Position numbers and translations under genes: made by a program. Shown piece after piece: positions 25,389 through 34,366 of a stretch of 64,000 bases of DNA; position 1 is the first letter of the stretch; each line of letters begins with the position of its first letter. Source of the stretch: Mycolicibacterium sp. TY81 (GTDB lineage Bacteria > Actinomycetota > Actinomycetes > Mycobacteriales > Mycobacteriaceae); contig NZ_AP023362.1 of the NCBI RefSeq assembly GCF_018326285.1, forward strand, positions 5,332,001 through 5,396,000, given 5' to 3'. Below the pieces are notes generated by a model. The model was not told the DNA's origin. It saw nothing but the letters and a program-made list of their open reading frames with translations, and searched no databases.

Positions 25389-25445
25389 CGAGCAGACGCA
25401 AAACTGTCGCAAATCACGGGATTTTGACAGTTTTACGTCTGCTCG
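25389..25445. repeat. 57-bp near-perfect palindrome (family d)
   Basis: Left arm begins CGAGCAGACGCAAAACTGTC and the right arm ends GACAGTTTTACGTCTGCTCG; about 22 of 26 arm positions pair. It sits between the VIT stop and the IS110 element and could terminate transcription from both sides. Only one copy is in the window, but the design resembles families (a) and (b). Confidence 0.7.
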
Positions 25446-25473
25446 CGGTTAGACATCCCAGGTGCGTAGCTTG

Positions 25474-26685
25474 TCAAGCTGCGGCGGGTTGGCGGTGAGC
25501 CCAGGCTCTGTGTTCGTCGTAGTGGGAGCGGTGGTTAAGACAGCCGTGCAGGATGCCGACGAGCCGGTTGCCCAGGGCGCGTAGGGCTTGGTGATGGAGG
25601 TCACCGGCTGCGCGGCGTTGGTCGTAGAACAGTCGGGCGCCGGGACTGCGGGTCAGCGCGCAGAAGGCCCACTGGTCGACTGCGTCATAGAGCCGTCGGT
25701 TGCGGATGTGGCGGGCCAGGACTGTGCGTTTGCGGCCTGATGCGATGGTCAATGGCGAGGTTCCGGCGTAGTTTTTGCGACACTTGGCGGTGGTGTAGCG
25801 GTTCGGGTCGTCCCCGAACTCACCGAGCACCCGGGCGCCGAGGATGACACCAAGTCCTGGCAGGGAGCGGTAGATGTCGGCGTCCGGGTGCGTCTCAAAA
25901 CGCGCGGTCAGTTCTGTTTCGAGGTCGTCGATCTGACGGTTCAGTTCGACAATGATGCCCACTGTGGCCCGCGTGGTCGCGGCAAACGCAGCCGTGACGG
26001 CAGCGGGTGCGGCGAGCTGTTCAGACCGTAGCGCGGCTTGAATCTCGATTGCTCGGGTGTCGATATTGCGTTGGCGGCCAGCCGCTTTGAGTGCCGACCG
26101 GATCTTCGCCAGGCTCAAGCTGGCCGCCTGTCGTGGATCGGCCGCGCGTCCCAGGAGCGCTAGCGCGTCGCGATCGGCAAGATCAGCGAAGGCCGCTAAC
26201 GCCGCGGGGTAGTACTCCCGTAGCGCCGAGCGCAGGGCGTTGGTGTGCCGGTTGCGGGTCCAGATCAGATTCTGATGCGCCCGTGCCAGCACCTTGATCG
26301 CCTCGGCATCGGGAGTGTCACCGGCAATCAGTCGGTGGTTGTGCCGATCTGTACGCACCAGATCGGCCAACAGTTTGGCGTCGGCTGCATCGGATTTGGC
26401 ACCTGAGACCGCGTGGCGCTCCCGGTAGCGGGCCACCGCCAACGGATTGACCGCATACACCTGATAGCCGGCGCCGGTCAGCGCATCGACCCACAGACCG
26501 CGGTCGGTCTCGATGCCGATGATCACCTGAGCCGGCTCCTGAGCGTGGGTGGCGATCAAGTCATGCAGCAGCCGCATACCGGCTAGCCCTTCGGGAAACC
26601 GTTGTGCCGCCAGCTTCTTACCGGCCTCGTTCATCAGGTACAGGTCGTGGTGGTCTTCTGCCCAGTCGTCTCCGACGAAGAGCAT
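25474..26685 (-). CDS. IS110-family transposase (DEDD recombinase)
   Basis: A 403-aa transposase. The N-terminal RuvC-like domain has VGDDWAEDHHDLYL (first acids), IIGIETDRGLWVDAL (Glu) and SGAKSDAADAKLLADLVR (the DxxD pair). The C-terminal Transposase_20 domain has LPGLGVILGARVLGEFGDD and YAGTSPLTIASGRKRTV, including the conserved Ser region. It is full length, so the element is possibly active. IS110 elements lack long terminal inverted repeats, and I could not define the ends. The family is guided by a bridge/seek RNA encoded in its non-coding end. Confidence 0.93.
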   Translation of the reverse strand: MLFVGDDWAEDHHDLYLMNEAGKKLAAQRFPEGLAGMRLLHDLIATHAQEPAQVIIGIETDRGLWVDALTGAGYQVYAVNPLAVARYRERHAVSGAKSDAADAKLLADLVRTDRHNHRLIAGDTPDAEAIKVLARAHQNLIWTRNRHTNALRSALREYYPAALAAFADLADRDALALLGRAADPRQAASLSLAKIRSALKAAGRQRNIDTRAIEIQAALRSEQLAAPAAVTAAFAATTRATVGIIVELNRQIDDLETELTARFETHPDADIYRSLPGLGVILGARVLGEFGDDPNRYTTAKCRKNYAGTSPLTIASGRKRTVLARHIRNRRLYDAVDQWAFCALTRSPGARLFYDQRRAAGDLHHQALRALGNRLVGILHGCLNHRSHYDEHRAWAHRQPAAA

Positions 26686-26943
26686 CTCATCGCCTCCTTC
26701 AGCTCGCTGCGGATGAAACCGTTCGAGCCGAAGGACACCGGCGGCGACCTAATGGATCAGTGCTCGAGCGGCACGACATCCCATGAGCGCTATAGATGAC
26801 CTCACCAAACCGGTCGGGGCACGATCTAACCCTAGAAATCGACCATCGCTCCAGGCGCACGGAGTGCTCACCGACCAGCGGCTCGGAGATCAGCGTCTCC
26901 CCGACGAATCACTATCCGTTCTAGGCTCGCCGATCACCACCCA
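26686..26943 (-). ncRNA. Non-coding flank of IS110; candidate bridge-RNA region
   Basis: 258 bp with no convincing ORF between the IS110 transposase start and phaZ. In IS110-group elements the bridge RNA is transcribed from the end upstream of the transposase, which here is this interval on the minus strand. I did not resolve a specific fold or loop sequences, so this call rests on position alone. Confidence 0.3.
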
Positions 26944-27759
26944 TTAGGCGCGTTCCCCGGGCTCGTTGAGGAACTGTGCGATCACGGGCGCCAACTCGCC
27001 GGCATTGGTGATGAGGTCGACGTGCCCGCCGGAATGCAGATGCAGATGCGAGTGCGGCAGTAGAAAGTTCATGATGCGTGCGTTGGCCACCGGGATGATG
27101 GGGTCGTCGGTGCCCGCCACGATCAGGGTGTCCTGCCGGACCGCCGGCAGCGCGTGGATGCTCGTCCACACCGCGCCGGCCATCAGCTGGTGTACGTAGC
27201 CGATCTTCGAACCGGCGTGCAGCTGCTGCAGGAACAGCTTGGCGATGTCGTCGCCATGCTGCCGGACCGTGCCGCCGTACAGTTCCCCGGCGATCGAGGC
27301 GGCGTACGAAGCGTTCGAGAACCGTTTCGGCGTCACCATTTTCGCGAGCACCCGCGGGTGTCCGGGCACCATCACGGCGCCGGTTCCGGTGGCCACCAGC
27401 ACCAGCCGTCGGCAGCGCCGGGGATTCTGGAAGGCGAACTGCTGCGCCAGCGCCCCACCCCACGACAGACCGAGGATGTCGACGACCGTGAACCCCAGTT
27501 TGTTCAGCAGCCGGCCCAGCACCCAGGCCAGGTAGGGAAAGCCATAGGGCGCGAACGACGTTGGTGACCCGCCGGTGCCGGGGACGTCGAACCGGATGAC
27601 GGTACCCGGCATCTGCTCGACGAAGGGGTCGAGCACCTCCAGGCTGGCGCCGATGCCGTTGCAGAGCACCAGCGGAACCGCGCTCGGATCGGTGCCATGG
27701 TCGATGCGAACCCGCAGCCGCTGGCCGCCGACCGACACATACCGCTCGGTGACGGTCAT
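26944..27759 (-). CDS. phaZ: Poly(3-hydroxyalkanoate) depolymerase (intracellular PhaZ-like)
   Basis: A 271-aa alpha/beta hydrolase starting MTVTERYVSVGGQRLRVRID. VPLVLCNGIGASLEVLDPF is the oxyanion region, and DILGLSWGGALAQQFAFQNP holds the nucleophile in the G-L-S-W-G-G box characteristic of medium-chain PHA depolymerases. The acid is in VAGTDDPIIPVANA and the His in HLHSGGHVDLITN. No signal peptide, consistent with mobilising intracellular granules. It overlaps the phaC stop by 4 nt. A generic esterase is the alternative, but the operon context with phaC is strong. Confidence 0.82.
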   Translation of the reverse strand: MTVTERYVSVGGQRLRVRIDHGTDPSAVPLVLCNGIGASLEVLDPFVEQMPGTVIRFDVPGTGGSPTSFAPYGFPYLAWVLGRLLNKLGFTVVDILGLSWGGALAQQFAFQNPRRCRRLVLVATGTGAVMVPGHPRVLAKMVTPKRFSNASYAASIAGELYGGTVRQHGDDIAKLFLQQLHAGSKIGYVHQLMAGAVWTSIHALPAVRQDTLIVAGTDDPIIPVANARIMNFLLPHSHLHLHSGGHVDLITNAGELAPVIAQFLNEPGERA

Positions 27760-29441
27760 TTCTGCAGCACGTACGTGCCGGGTGCGGGGCCGACGGCGAT
27801 GAAGCCCTCGGCGCCCAGCGTCGTCGGGGCGTCGATGTCGTCGCCGCTGCGTTCGGCCAGCCACGCGACGTAGTCGGGCCACCAGGAGTCACTGGACTTT
27901 TCGGCCTCGGTCAGCCATTCCTCCGGTGTTCCATCGGTCACCTGGGCGATCCGGTACGACGCCTTCGGGTTCCCGGGCGGGTTGACCAGTGCCGCGATGT
28001 GGCCGCTGGTGGACAGCACGTAGCGATTGTCCTTGCTGCCCAACAACTTCGCGCTGCGGTAGGTGGCCTGCCACGGCGAGATGTGGTCGGCGATGCCGCC
28101 GATGACGTAGGCGTCGCACGTGATCTTGGAGAGGTCCACGGGCGTGCCGAGCATGCTCATCGCACCGGGCGTGACCAGTGAGTTGTGCAGGCCCATCAGC
28201 ACCATGTCGCGGTGCAGCGCCGCCGCCATGCGGGTGGTGTCGGCGTTCCAGAACAAGACGTCGAACGCCGCCGGGCTACGGCCCTGCACGTAGTTGTTCA
28301 CCCAGTAGCGCCACACCAGATCGGTCGGCCGCAGCCAGGCGAACATCTCGGCCATGGCCTTGCCGTCCAGATAGCCCTTCTTCGCCGAGGTCGCGATCGC
28401 CGCTTGGGCGGCCCGATCACTCATTGCGGCGGAAGCGAATCCGGCCCGGTCCTGATCCAGGACCGTCACCGCGAGGGTGAGGCTCGCAACTTTGTCGCCG
28501 TCGCCGGTCTCGGCCAGGTGCGCGGCCGTCATGGCGGTGATGATGCCGCCCGAGCAGCTCGCCATGACGTGGGCGCCGGCCGCGCCGGTGATGGCCCGCA
28601 CCGCGTCGATGGCCTCGATGATCGCCGCCCCGTAGGCATTGATGTCCCAATCCTTGTGCCGGGCTTGCGGATTGCGCCACGAGATGGCGAACACCTGCTG
28701 GCCCTGCTGCACGAAGTACTCGATCATGCTGCGGCCGGGGGCGATGTCCATGATGTAGTACTTGTTGATCACCGGCGGCACCATCAGCAGCGGTACCGCG
28801 TGCACCGTCGGGGTCTGCGGCGCGTACTGGATCAGCTCGAACATCCGGGTCTGCAGCACCACAGCGCCCTTGGTGACGGCAACCGTCTCGCCCACGGTGT
28901 AAGCGTCGGGATCGACCATGGCCGGCACTCGCGGCGACGACATGATGTCGCGGGCAAAGGCTTTCAGGCCGCGGACGGCGCTGAGGCCGCCGGTGTCGAT
29001 CATGGCTTTCCAGCCCAGCGGGCTGATCAATGGGTTGTTGGTGGGGGCCAGGCCTTCGATGGCGTTGTCGAACACGAACCGCATCTGGGCTTCGTCGCGC
29101 CAGTCCAGGTCGGCGTCGGCGAAGAGCTTCTCGGCGGTGTCCGACGCGGCCAGGTAGCCCTGCATGATGCGATGCAGTAGTGGGTTCTGTTGCCAGGCAA
29201 CATCACTGAAGCGTTTGTCGGCGCGTTGCGGGGCCCTGTCCGAGTCGCCGGTGGCGATGTCGCCGAGCTCGCGGGCCAGTTCCTTGCCGCGGTCGAGGAC
29301 GGTGCCCGGCTGCTTGGCCAGGCTGACGGCCATCCGCGCCCAGGCCTGGTCGGGCATCATGCGGCGGGCAAACGGCTTGGTGGCGCTGGTGAGCAGCAGG
29401 TCCAGGGGTGCTGCCAGCTCATCGGGGTGCAGGGTTGCCAT
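27756..29441 (-). CDS. phaC: Poly(3-hydroxyalkanoate) synthase (PhaC)
   Basis: A 561-aa PhaC-type polymerase from ATG 29441 (MATLHPDELAAPLDLLLTSA). The lipase-like box is ASCSGG, with Cys replacing Ser as in all PHA synthases. VPPVINKYYIMDIAPGRSMI and VFAISWRNPQARHKDWDINA are PhaC landmarks. The catalytic Asp is in VIGGIADHISPWQATYRSA and the His in LSTSGHIAALVNPPGNPKAS. Length and lack of a PhaE/PhaR neighbour suggest a class I/II enzyme acting alone, polymerising (R)-3-hydroxyacyl-CoA. A fadD lies 1 nt upstream and phaZ overlaps downstream. Confidence 0.92.
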   Translation of the reverse strand: MATLHPDELAAPLDLLLTSATKPFARRMMPDQAWARMAVSLAKQPGTVLDRGKELARELGDIATGDSDRAPQRADKRFSDVAWQQNPLLHRIMQGYLAASDTAEKLFADADLDWRDEAQMRFVFDNAIEGLAPTNNPLISPLGWKAMIDTGGLSAVRGLKAFARDIMSSPRVPAMVDPDAYTVGETVAVTKGAVVLQTRMFELIQYAPQTPTVHAVPLLMVPPVINKYYIMDIAPGRSMIEYFVQQGQQVFAISWRNPQARHKDWDINAYGAAIIEAIDAVRAITGAAGAHVMASCSGGIITAMTAAHLAETGDGDKVASLTLAVTVLDQDRAGFASAAMSDRAAQAAIATSAKKGYLDGKAMAEMFAWLRPTDLVWRYWVNNYVQGRSPAAFDVLFWNADTTRMAAALHRDMVLMGLHNSLVTPGAMSMLGTPVDLSKITCDAYVIGGIADHISPWQATYRSAKLLGSKDNRYVLSTSGHIAALVNPPGNPKASYRIAQVTDGTPEEWLTEAEKSSDSWWPDYVAWLAERSGDDIDAPTTLGAEGFIAVGPAPGTYVLQK

Positions 29442-29442
29442 G

Positions 29443-30945
29443 TCAGTTGTCGCTTTCCGTTGTGGGGATGGTGATTTCGCGACGGAGCAGCTTCCCGGTC
29501 GGGCCCTTGGGCAGGTCGTCGAGGAACCAGATGCGTCGCGGATACTTGTAAGCGGCCACCTGGCTCTTGACGAACTCGCGGAGTTCGTCGGCGGCGACCT
29601 CGAGGCCCGGCTTGAGGCTGACGGCAGCGCCGACCTCCTCGCCGAGCGAGTCATGCGGGATGCCCACGACAGCCGCCTCGGCGACGGCCGGGTGGGTGTA
29701 GAGCACCTCTTCGATCTCGCGGGGGTAGACGTTGAAGCCGCCGCGGATGATGAGCGCCTTCTTGCGGTCGACGATGTAGTAGTAGCCGTCCTCGTCGGTG
29801 CGGGCGATGTCGCCGGTGGCGAACCAGCCGTCGGCGTTGATCGCTTTGGCGGTGGCCTCGGGCAGGTTCCAGTAGCCCTTCATGACGTTGTGCCCGCGGA
29901 TCTCGATTTCGCCGGGCTCACCCTGCGGCACCTCGGCGCCGTCGTTGTCGACGATGCGCATCTCGACGCCCTCGACCGGGGTACCGATCGAACCGGGCTT
30001 GCGCGGGCGGTCCGGGTGGTTGAACGCCGCGACAGGCGACGTCTCGGACAGGCCGTAGCCCTCCAGCACCGGGCAGTCGAAGGTCTTCTCGAAGTCCTGC
30101 AGCACCTGTACCGGAATCGCGGCGCCGCCCGACACGGCGATCCGCAGCGTGTCCGTCGACGCCCCACCGGCCGCGGACAGGAGCGCCGAGTACATCGTCG
30201 GCACGCCCTCGAAGATGGTGACGCCGTCGCGCTCGATCAGCTCCAGCGTGCGGGCCGGATCGAAGCGGGGCAGCAGGCTGAGCGCCGCGCCTGCCAGCAC
30301 CGCGGAGTTCAGGCCGCAGGTCAGGCCGAACACGTGGAACAGTGGCAGGCAGCCCATCACCACGTCGTCGGGTCCGATGTTCAGCAGCGTCCGCACGCAC
30401 ACGTCGGCGTTGCGGCCCAGGCCGCCGTGGGTCAGCTCGGCACCCTTGGGCTTGCCCGTCGTACCCGAGGTGTGGAGGACGACGGCGGTGTCGTCGTCCG
30501 CGCGCTCGACCGGCACCGGTTGGGCCGGGAGCCCGTCGATCAGCGCCACCAACCCGGCGTCGTCGACGACCCAGCAGCCCGCGCCGGCGGCCTCGGCGCC
30601 GGCCTGCGCCTCGCCGGCGAAGGCCGGTGGCGCGAACAGCGCCTTGGCCGTCGTGTTGGCGAGGTAGAACTCGATCTCCGGGGCCTTGAGCAGTGGGTTC
30701 ATCGGCACTGCGACGGCGCCGGCGTACAGGATTCCGTAGAAGGCGGCAACGAAAGCCGGACCGTTCGGCAGCATGACGCCCACCCGGTCACCCGGCTCGA
30801 TGCCGGCCTGCCGCAGCAGCGTCGCGACGCGGGCGGCGGCGTCGTCGAACTGGGCGTAGGTGTAGGTCTGGTCGTCGCAGCGGAGGGCGACGCTGTCGGG
30901 GCGACGGGTGCGGCTGGCGACGAGGTTCTGGGCGAGGTTGGTCAT
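29443..30945 (-). CDS. Acyl-CoA ligase (FadD-like, PHA operon)
   Basis: A 500-aa ANL-superfamily ligase. The AMP-binding P-loop is VLHTSGTTGKPKGAELTH (residues ~155-172), with GYGLSETSPVAAF, GWFATGDIARTDEDGYYYIV, and the C-terminal hinge/lysine region RKKALIIRGGFNVYP ending PKGPTGKLLRREI. It has no FAAL-specific insertion, so it should form CoA thioesters. In this operon it likely activates fatty or hydroxy acids for, or released from, PHA. ATG at 30945 gives the canonical family N-terminus, MTNLAQNLVA. It is divergent from the PucR regulator. Confidence 0.88.
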   Translation of the reverse strand: MTNLAQNLVASRTRRPDSVALRCDDQTYTYAQFDDAAARVATLLRQAGIEPGDRVGVMLPNGPAFVAAFYGILYAGAVAVPMNPLLKAPEIEFYLANTTAKALFAPPAFAGEAQAGAEAAGAGCWVVDDAGLVALIDGLPAQPVPVERADDDTAVVLHTSGTTGKPKGAELTHGGLGRNADVCVRTLLNIGPDDVVMGCLPLFHVFGLTCGLNSAVLAGAALSLLPRFDPARTLELIERDGVTIFEGVPTMYSALLSAAGGASTDTLRIAVSGGAAIPVQVLQDFEKTFDCPVLEGYGLSETSPVAAFNHPDRPRKPGSIGTPVEGVEMRIVDNDGAEVPQGEPGEIEIRGHNVMKGYWNLPEATAKAINADGWFATGDIARTDEDGYYYIVDRKKALIIRGGFNVYPREIEEVLYTHPAVAEAAVVGIPHDSLGEEVGAAVSLKPGLEVAADELREFVKSQVAAYKYPRRIWFLDDLPKGPTGKLLRREITIPTTESDN

Positions 30946-30998
30946 GCCTTCAAGCGTGATTCGGCGCGGCCCCAGAGGCGATGGTGGCGGGAACAACA

Positions 30999-31027
30999 GT
31001 GGCCACCGTCAAATGTGACCGGCCACA
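30999..31027. promoter_or_regulatory. Palindromic sites in the fadD/pucR divergent promoter
   Basis: GTGGCCAC (30999-31006) is a perfect palindrome and TGTGACCGGCCACA (31014-31027) is a 12-of-14 palindrome. Both share GGCCAC. They sit between the two start codons and are candidate sites for the PucR regulator. Confidence 0.4.
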
Positions 31028-31053
31028 ATCGGCGCCTCACCTAAGGTTGGCTG

Positions 31054-32232
31054 ATGGCCGGGGTCGACGAGCACATGCGGGAACTCAGCCGGATCATGCT
31101 GACGCGTGTGGAGGCGCTCGGCGAGCAACTGGCCGACCGCATCTACAGCCGCATCGACGGCTACCGCGCCACCCCCGAGGCGCGCGACAATGTGCGCGAA
31201 AGTTGCGTCGCCAACATGACTTTCGTGTTCCACACGCTCTGCGGCGACGGCGAGGCGGACCTGTCGCCGGCGGAGGCGACCGGCCGGCAGCGGGCTGTCG
31301 AGGGGATTCCGCTGGCCGCGGTGATGACCGCCTATCGCATCGGTTTCCGGTTCATGTGGGAGAGCAGTGTCGCCGCGGCGCGGGAGGCCGGTATCCCGAC
31401 CGAGTCCATCCTGGAGGCCAGCGCGCGCATCTTCCTGAGCCAGGACGAGTTCACGCAGGCGATGACCGGCGCGTACCGGGAGCAGCTCACCAGCCAGATC
31501 ATGGACCGCGAAGAGGAGCGGTCGGCTCTGGTCGAGGCGGTGCTGCTCGGCCGCATCACCGACCACCAGAGCCTGTGGGAGGCGGCCGATCTGCTGGGCC
31601 TGCCGACGACGGGCCCGTATGTGGTTGCGGCGGCCGAGATTCCGGCCATCGGCAAGCTGGGGCTACCCGAGATCGCGAGCAAGCTCGCGGCCCGCGATAT
31701 CCGGTCGGCCTGGCGTCTGCTGCCCGATCTGCAGGTCGGTGTCGTGCACCTGCGGCAGGACGCGACGTACGACGTGCTGGTCGAGGTGCTGCGCAAGATC
31801 GCGACGGCGCGCGTCGGCCTCAGCCCGGCGTTCACGAGCCTGGCGGAGACCGGTGAGGGCCTGCGCCTGGCCCGGCTGGCGGTGGCCGGCCGGCCGAGCC
31901 GAGACGGCTTCGTCTGCGCCTTCGACGACGCGCCACTGGCGTTCGCCGCCGTCAGTGCGCCGGAGGTGATGAACCGTATCGAGGAATCGGTGCTCGGCGG
32001 GCTGCGTGGGCTGCCCTCCGAGGAGCGGGCCGTGTTGTCCCAGACCTTCCAGGCGTGGCTCGACGCCGGCGGCTCCGCCAATGAAGCCGCCGCCGCAATC
32101 TTCTGTCATCCCAACACCATTCGGCACCGGCTGCATCGCATCGAGGAGCGGACGGGACGGTCCCTGTCCCGTCCCCGCGACGTCGCCGAGCTGTGCCTGG
32201 CCTTCGAGATCAGTCAGCGCCTGCCTGACTAG
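31054..32232 (+). CDS. PucR/CdaR-type transcriptional regulator
   Basis: A 392-aa protein. The C-terminal ~60 residues are the PucR HTH_30 domain: FQAWLDAGGSANEAAAAIFC then HPNTIRHRLHRIEERTGRSL. The middle has a GGDEF-like regulatory region. The N-terminal ~170 residues are a helical RsbRD/DUF-like sensor (EGIPLAAVMTAYRIGFRFMW). This layout is common in mycobacterial regulators of lipid genes. It is divergent from fadD-phaC-phaZ across 108 nt with palindromes, so it most likely controls PHA metabolism. Confidence 0.86.
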   Translation: MAGVDEHMRELSRIMLTRVEALGEQLADRIYSRIDGYRATPEARDNVRESCVANMTFVFHTLCGDGEADLSPAEATGRQRAVEGIPLAAVMTAYRIGFRFMWESSVAAAREAGIPTESILEASARIFLSQDEFTQAMTGAYREQLTSQIMDREEERSALVEAVLLGRITDHQSLWEAADLLGLPTTGPYVVAAAEIPAIGKLGLPEIASKLAARDIRSAWRLLPDLQVGVVHLRQDATYDVLVEVLRKIATARVGLSPAFTSLAETGEGLRLARLAVAGRPSRDGFVCAFDDAPLAFAAVSAPEVMNRIEESVLGGLRGLPSEERAVLSQTFQAWLDAGGSANEAAAAIFCHPNTIRHRLHRIEERTGRSLSRPRDVAELCLAFEISQRLPD

Positions 32233-32245
32233 TTGCGTTGTCCGC

Positions 32246-32306
32246 CGCGAGTGTGCAGCCAGAGCGTCTGACGGCCCGGATCTGGGCGCTGTGCGCACGC
32301 TCGTGA
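32246..32306 (-). repeat. Dispersed 63-bp element (c), copy G (reverse orientation)
   Basis: Begins CGCGAGTGTGCAGCCAGAGC and ends GCGCACGCTCGTG, the reverse-complement layout of the copies at 51901-53231. Copy H starts 81 bp further on. Confidence 0.5.
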
Positions 32307-32326
32307 CGCCGGCTCCAGTTGGTTTT

Positions 32327-32387
32327 CGCGACTGTGCAGTGAGAGCCTCCGAGCGGCCGGATCTGCGCTCTACGCGCACACTCGAGG
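32327..32387 (-). repeat. Dispersed 63-bp element (c), copy H (reverse orientation)
   Basis: Begins CGCGACTGTGCAGTGAGAGC and ends ACGCGCACACTCGAG. Diverged, but keeps the outer arms and a GGATCTGC segment equivalent to the CTAGATC block of other copies. Confidence 0.5.
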
Positions 32388-32423
32388 CATCAGCTCCCCG
32401 CCGCTGCGTCACACTCAAAAGAA

Positions 32424-32451
32424 AACGGCCCCCGACGAAGCGGGGGCCGTT
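32424..32451. terminator. Bidirectional terminator between pucR and fadE5
   Basis: Stem ACGGCCCCCG/CGGGGGCCGT with a 6-nt loop, flanked by an A-rich stretch on the left (AAAAGAAAA) and TTCACTTT on the right. It lies between the convergent pucR and fadE5 genes and can serve both. Confidence 0.85.
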
Positions 32452-32464
32452 CACTTTGCCTGGA

Positions 32465-34300
32465 TCAGAAGGACGCTTCGTCCAGCTCCATGGCCTCGTT
32501 GTCGACGGACTCGATGACCGAGCGGACGCTGGTCAGCAGCGGCAGCATGTTCTTGGCGAAGAACGAAGCCGACGCGATCTTGCCCTCGTAGAACGCCCGG
32601 TCGTCGCCGGTGGCGCCCTCGTCGAGTGCCTTGATGGCAACCGCGGCCTGCTTCAGCAGCAGCCAGCCGATGACCAGGTCACCGACGGCCAGCAGGAAGC
32701 GCACCGAGCCCAGGCCCACCTTGTAGATGGACTTCGGGTCTTCCTGAGCGGCCATCAGGTAGCCGGTCAGGCTGGCGGCCATGCTCTGGACGTCGCCCAG
32801 GGCGGTGGCGAGCAGCTCGCGCTCGGCCTTCAGGCGGCCGTTGCCGTCCTGGTTCTTGATCAGCTGCTCGATCTCGCCGGCGACGAATGCCAGGGCCTGG
32901 CCCTTGTCGCGGATGATCTTGCGGAAGAAGAAGTCCTGCGCCTGGATGGCGGTGGTGCCTTCGTACAGCGAGTCGATCTTCGCGTCACGGATGTACTGCT
33001 CAACCGGGTAGTCCTGCAGGAAGCCGGAACCACCGAAGGTCTGCAGCGACTCGGTCAGCTTCTCGTAGGCGCGCTCGGAGCCGACACCCTTGACGATCGG
33101 GAGCATCAGGTCGTTGACCTTGAAGGCCAGCTCGGCGTCGACGCCGTGGACGGCCTTGGCGACCTCGGGGTCCTGGAACGACGCGGTGTACAGGTACACG
33201 GCGCGCAGGCCCTCGGCGTAGGACTTCTGGGTCAGCAGCGCCCGACGAACGTCCGGGTGGTGCATGATCGTGACGCGCGGAGCGGTCTTGTCCATCATCT
33301 GGGTCAGGTCAGCACCCTGGATGCGGGTCTTGGCGTACTCGAGAGCGTTCAGGTAGCCGGTCGACAGGGTCGCGATGGCCTTGGTGCCGACCATCATGCG
33401 GGCCTGCTCGATGACATCGAACATCTGCGCGATGCCGTTGTGCACCTCGCCGACGAGCCAACCGACGGCGGGGGTGCCGTGCTGGCCGAGGGTCAGCTCA
33501 CAGGTGGCCGAAACCTTCAGGCCCATCTTGTGCTCGACGTTGGTGACGAAGGCGCCGTTGCGCTCGCCGGGCTCACCGGTCTCGGGGTCGAAGTGGAACT
33601 TCGGCACGAAGAACAGCGACAGACCCTTGGTGCCCGGGCCGGCGCCCTCGGGGCGGGCCAGGACCAGGTGCATGATGTTTTCGAACAGGTCGTCCGAGTC
33701 GGCCGAGGTGATGAATCGCTTCACACCGTCGATGTGCCAGGTGCCGTCGGCCTGCTGGACAGCCTTGGTGCGGCCGGCGCCCACGTCAGAGCCGGCGTCG
33801 GGCTCGGTCAGCACCATGGTGGCGCCCCAGCCGCGCTCGGCAGCCAGGATGGCCCACTTCTTCTGCTCGTCAGTGCCGTTGTTGTAGAAGATTTCGCACA
33901 TGCCCGAGCCCATGGCGTACATGTAGGCGGCCGGGTTGGCGCCGAGCACGTGCTCGATGAGCGCCCACTGCAGTGCGCGGGGCATCGGCATGCCGCCGAG
34001 CTCTTCCTTCAGACCGACCTTGTCCCAGCCACCGTCGAGCAGTGCGCGCATCGACTTCTTGAAGGGCTCGGGCAGCGTGACGGTGTGAGTCGCGGGATCG
34101 AAGACCGGCGGGTTGCGGTCGCCGTCGGCGAACGAATCGGCGATCGGGCCCTCAGCGAGGCGCGCGATCTCGTTGAGCATTTCCCCGGCGGTGTCGGCAT
34201 CCAGATCGGCGAACTTGCCTTCGCCGAGTGCCTTGTCTACGCCGAAGACCTCGAACAGGTTGAACACCTGGTCACGGACGTTGCTCTTGTAGTGGCCCAC
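32465..34300 (-). CDS. fadE5: FadE5: acyl-CoA dehydrogenase
   Basis: A 611-aa flavoprotein of the ACAD family with the extended C-terminus typical of FadE5 (Rv0244c). GTG at 34300 follows GAGGAGA by 5 nt, giving [23 protein letters not shown]/substrate segments include [20 protein letters not shown] and [10 protein letters not shown]; the catalytic base region is near [20 protein letters not shown], followed by [10 protein letters not shown]. It oxidises a broad range of acyl-CoAs in the first step of beta-oxidation. Its promoter carries the TTAC-N6-GTAA palindrome shared with the fabG4/fadA2 region, consistent with common control of these fatty-acid genes. Confidence 0.95.
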   Translation of the reverse strand: MGHYKSNVRDQVFNLFEVFGVDKALGEGKFADLDADTAGEMLNEIARLAEGPIADSFADGDRNPPVFDPATHTVTLPEPFKKSMRALLDGGWDKVGLKEELGGMPMPRALQWALIEHVLGANPAAYMYAMGSGMCEIFYNNGTDEQKKWAILAAERGWGATMVLTEPDAGSDVGAGRTKAVQQADGTWHIDGVKRFITSADSDDLFENIMHLVLARPEGAGPGTKGLSLFFVPKFHFDPETGEPGERNGAFVTNVEHKMGLKVSATCELTLGQHGTPAVGWLVGEVHNGIAQMFDVIEQARMMVGTKAIATLSTGYLNALEYAKTRIQGADLTQMMDKTAPRVTIMHHPDVRRALLTQKSYAEGLRAVYLYTASFQDPEVAKAVHGVDAELAFKVNDLMLPIVKGVGSERAYEKLTESLQTFGGSGFLQDYPVEQYIRDAKIDSLYEGTTAIQAQDFFFRKIIRDKGQALAFVAGEIEQLIKNQDGNGRLKAERELLATALGDVQSMAASLTGYLMAAQEDPKSIYKVGLGSVRFLLAVGDLVIGWLLLKQAAVAIKALDEGATGDDRAFYEGKIASASFFAKNMLPLLTSVRSVIESVDNEAMELDEASF

Positions 34301-34348
34301 GATTTCTCCTCGATGAGATGGACTGTAGGGGTTGGGTACTCAGGGCTA

Positions 34349-34366
34349 AGTTACCCACCAGTAACT
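34349..34366. promoter_or_regulatory. Candidate operator upstream of fadE5
   Basis: AGTTACCCACCAGTAACT: 6-bp perfect arms separated by 6 nt (TTAC-N6-GTAA core), 49 bp upstream of the fadE5 start. Reading toward fadE5, GGTGGGTAACTTAG overlaps it; GGTGGGTAATATAG follows the matching palindrome upstream of fadA2. Confidence 0.5.
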
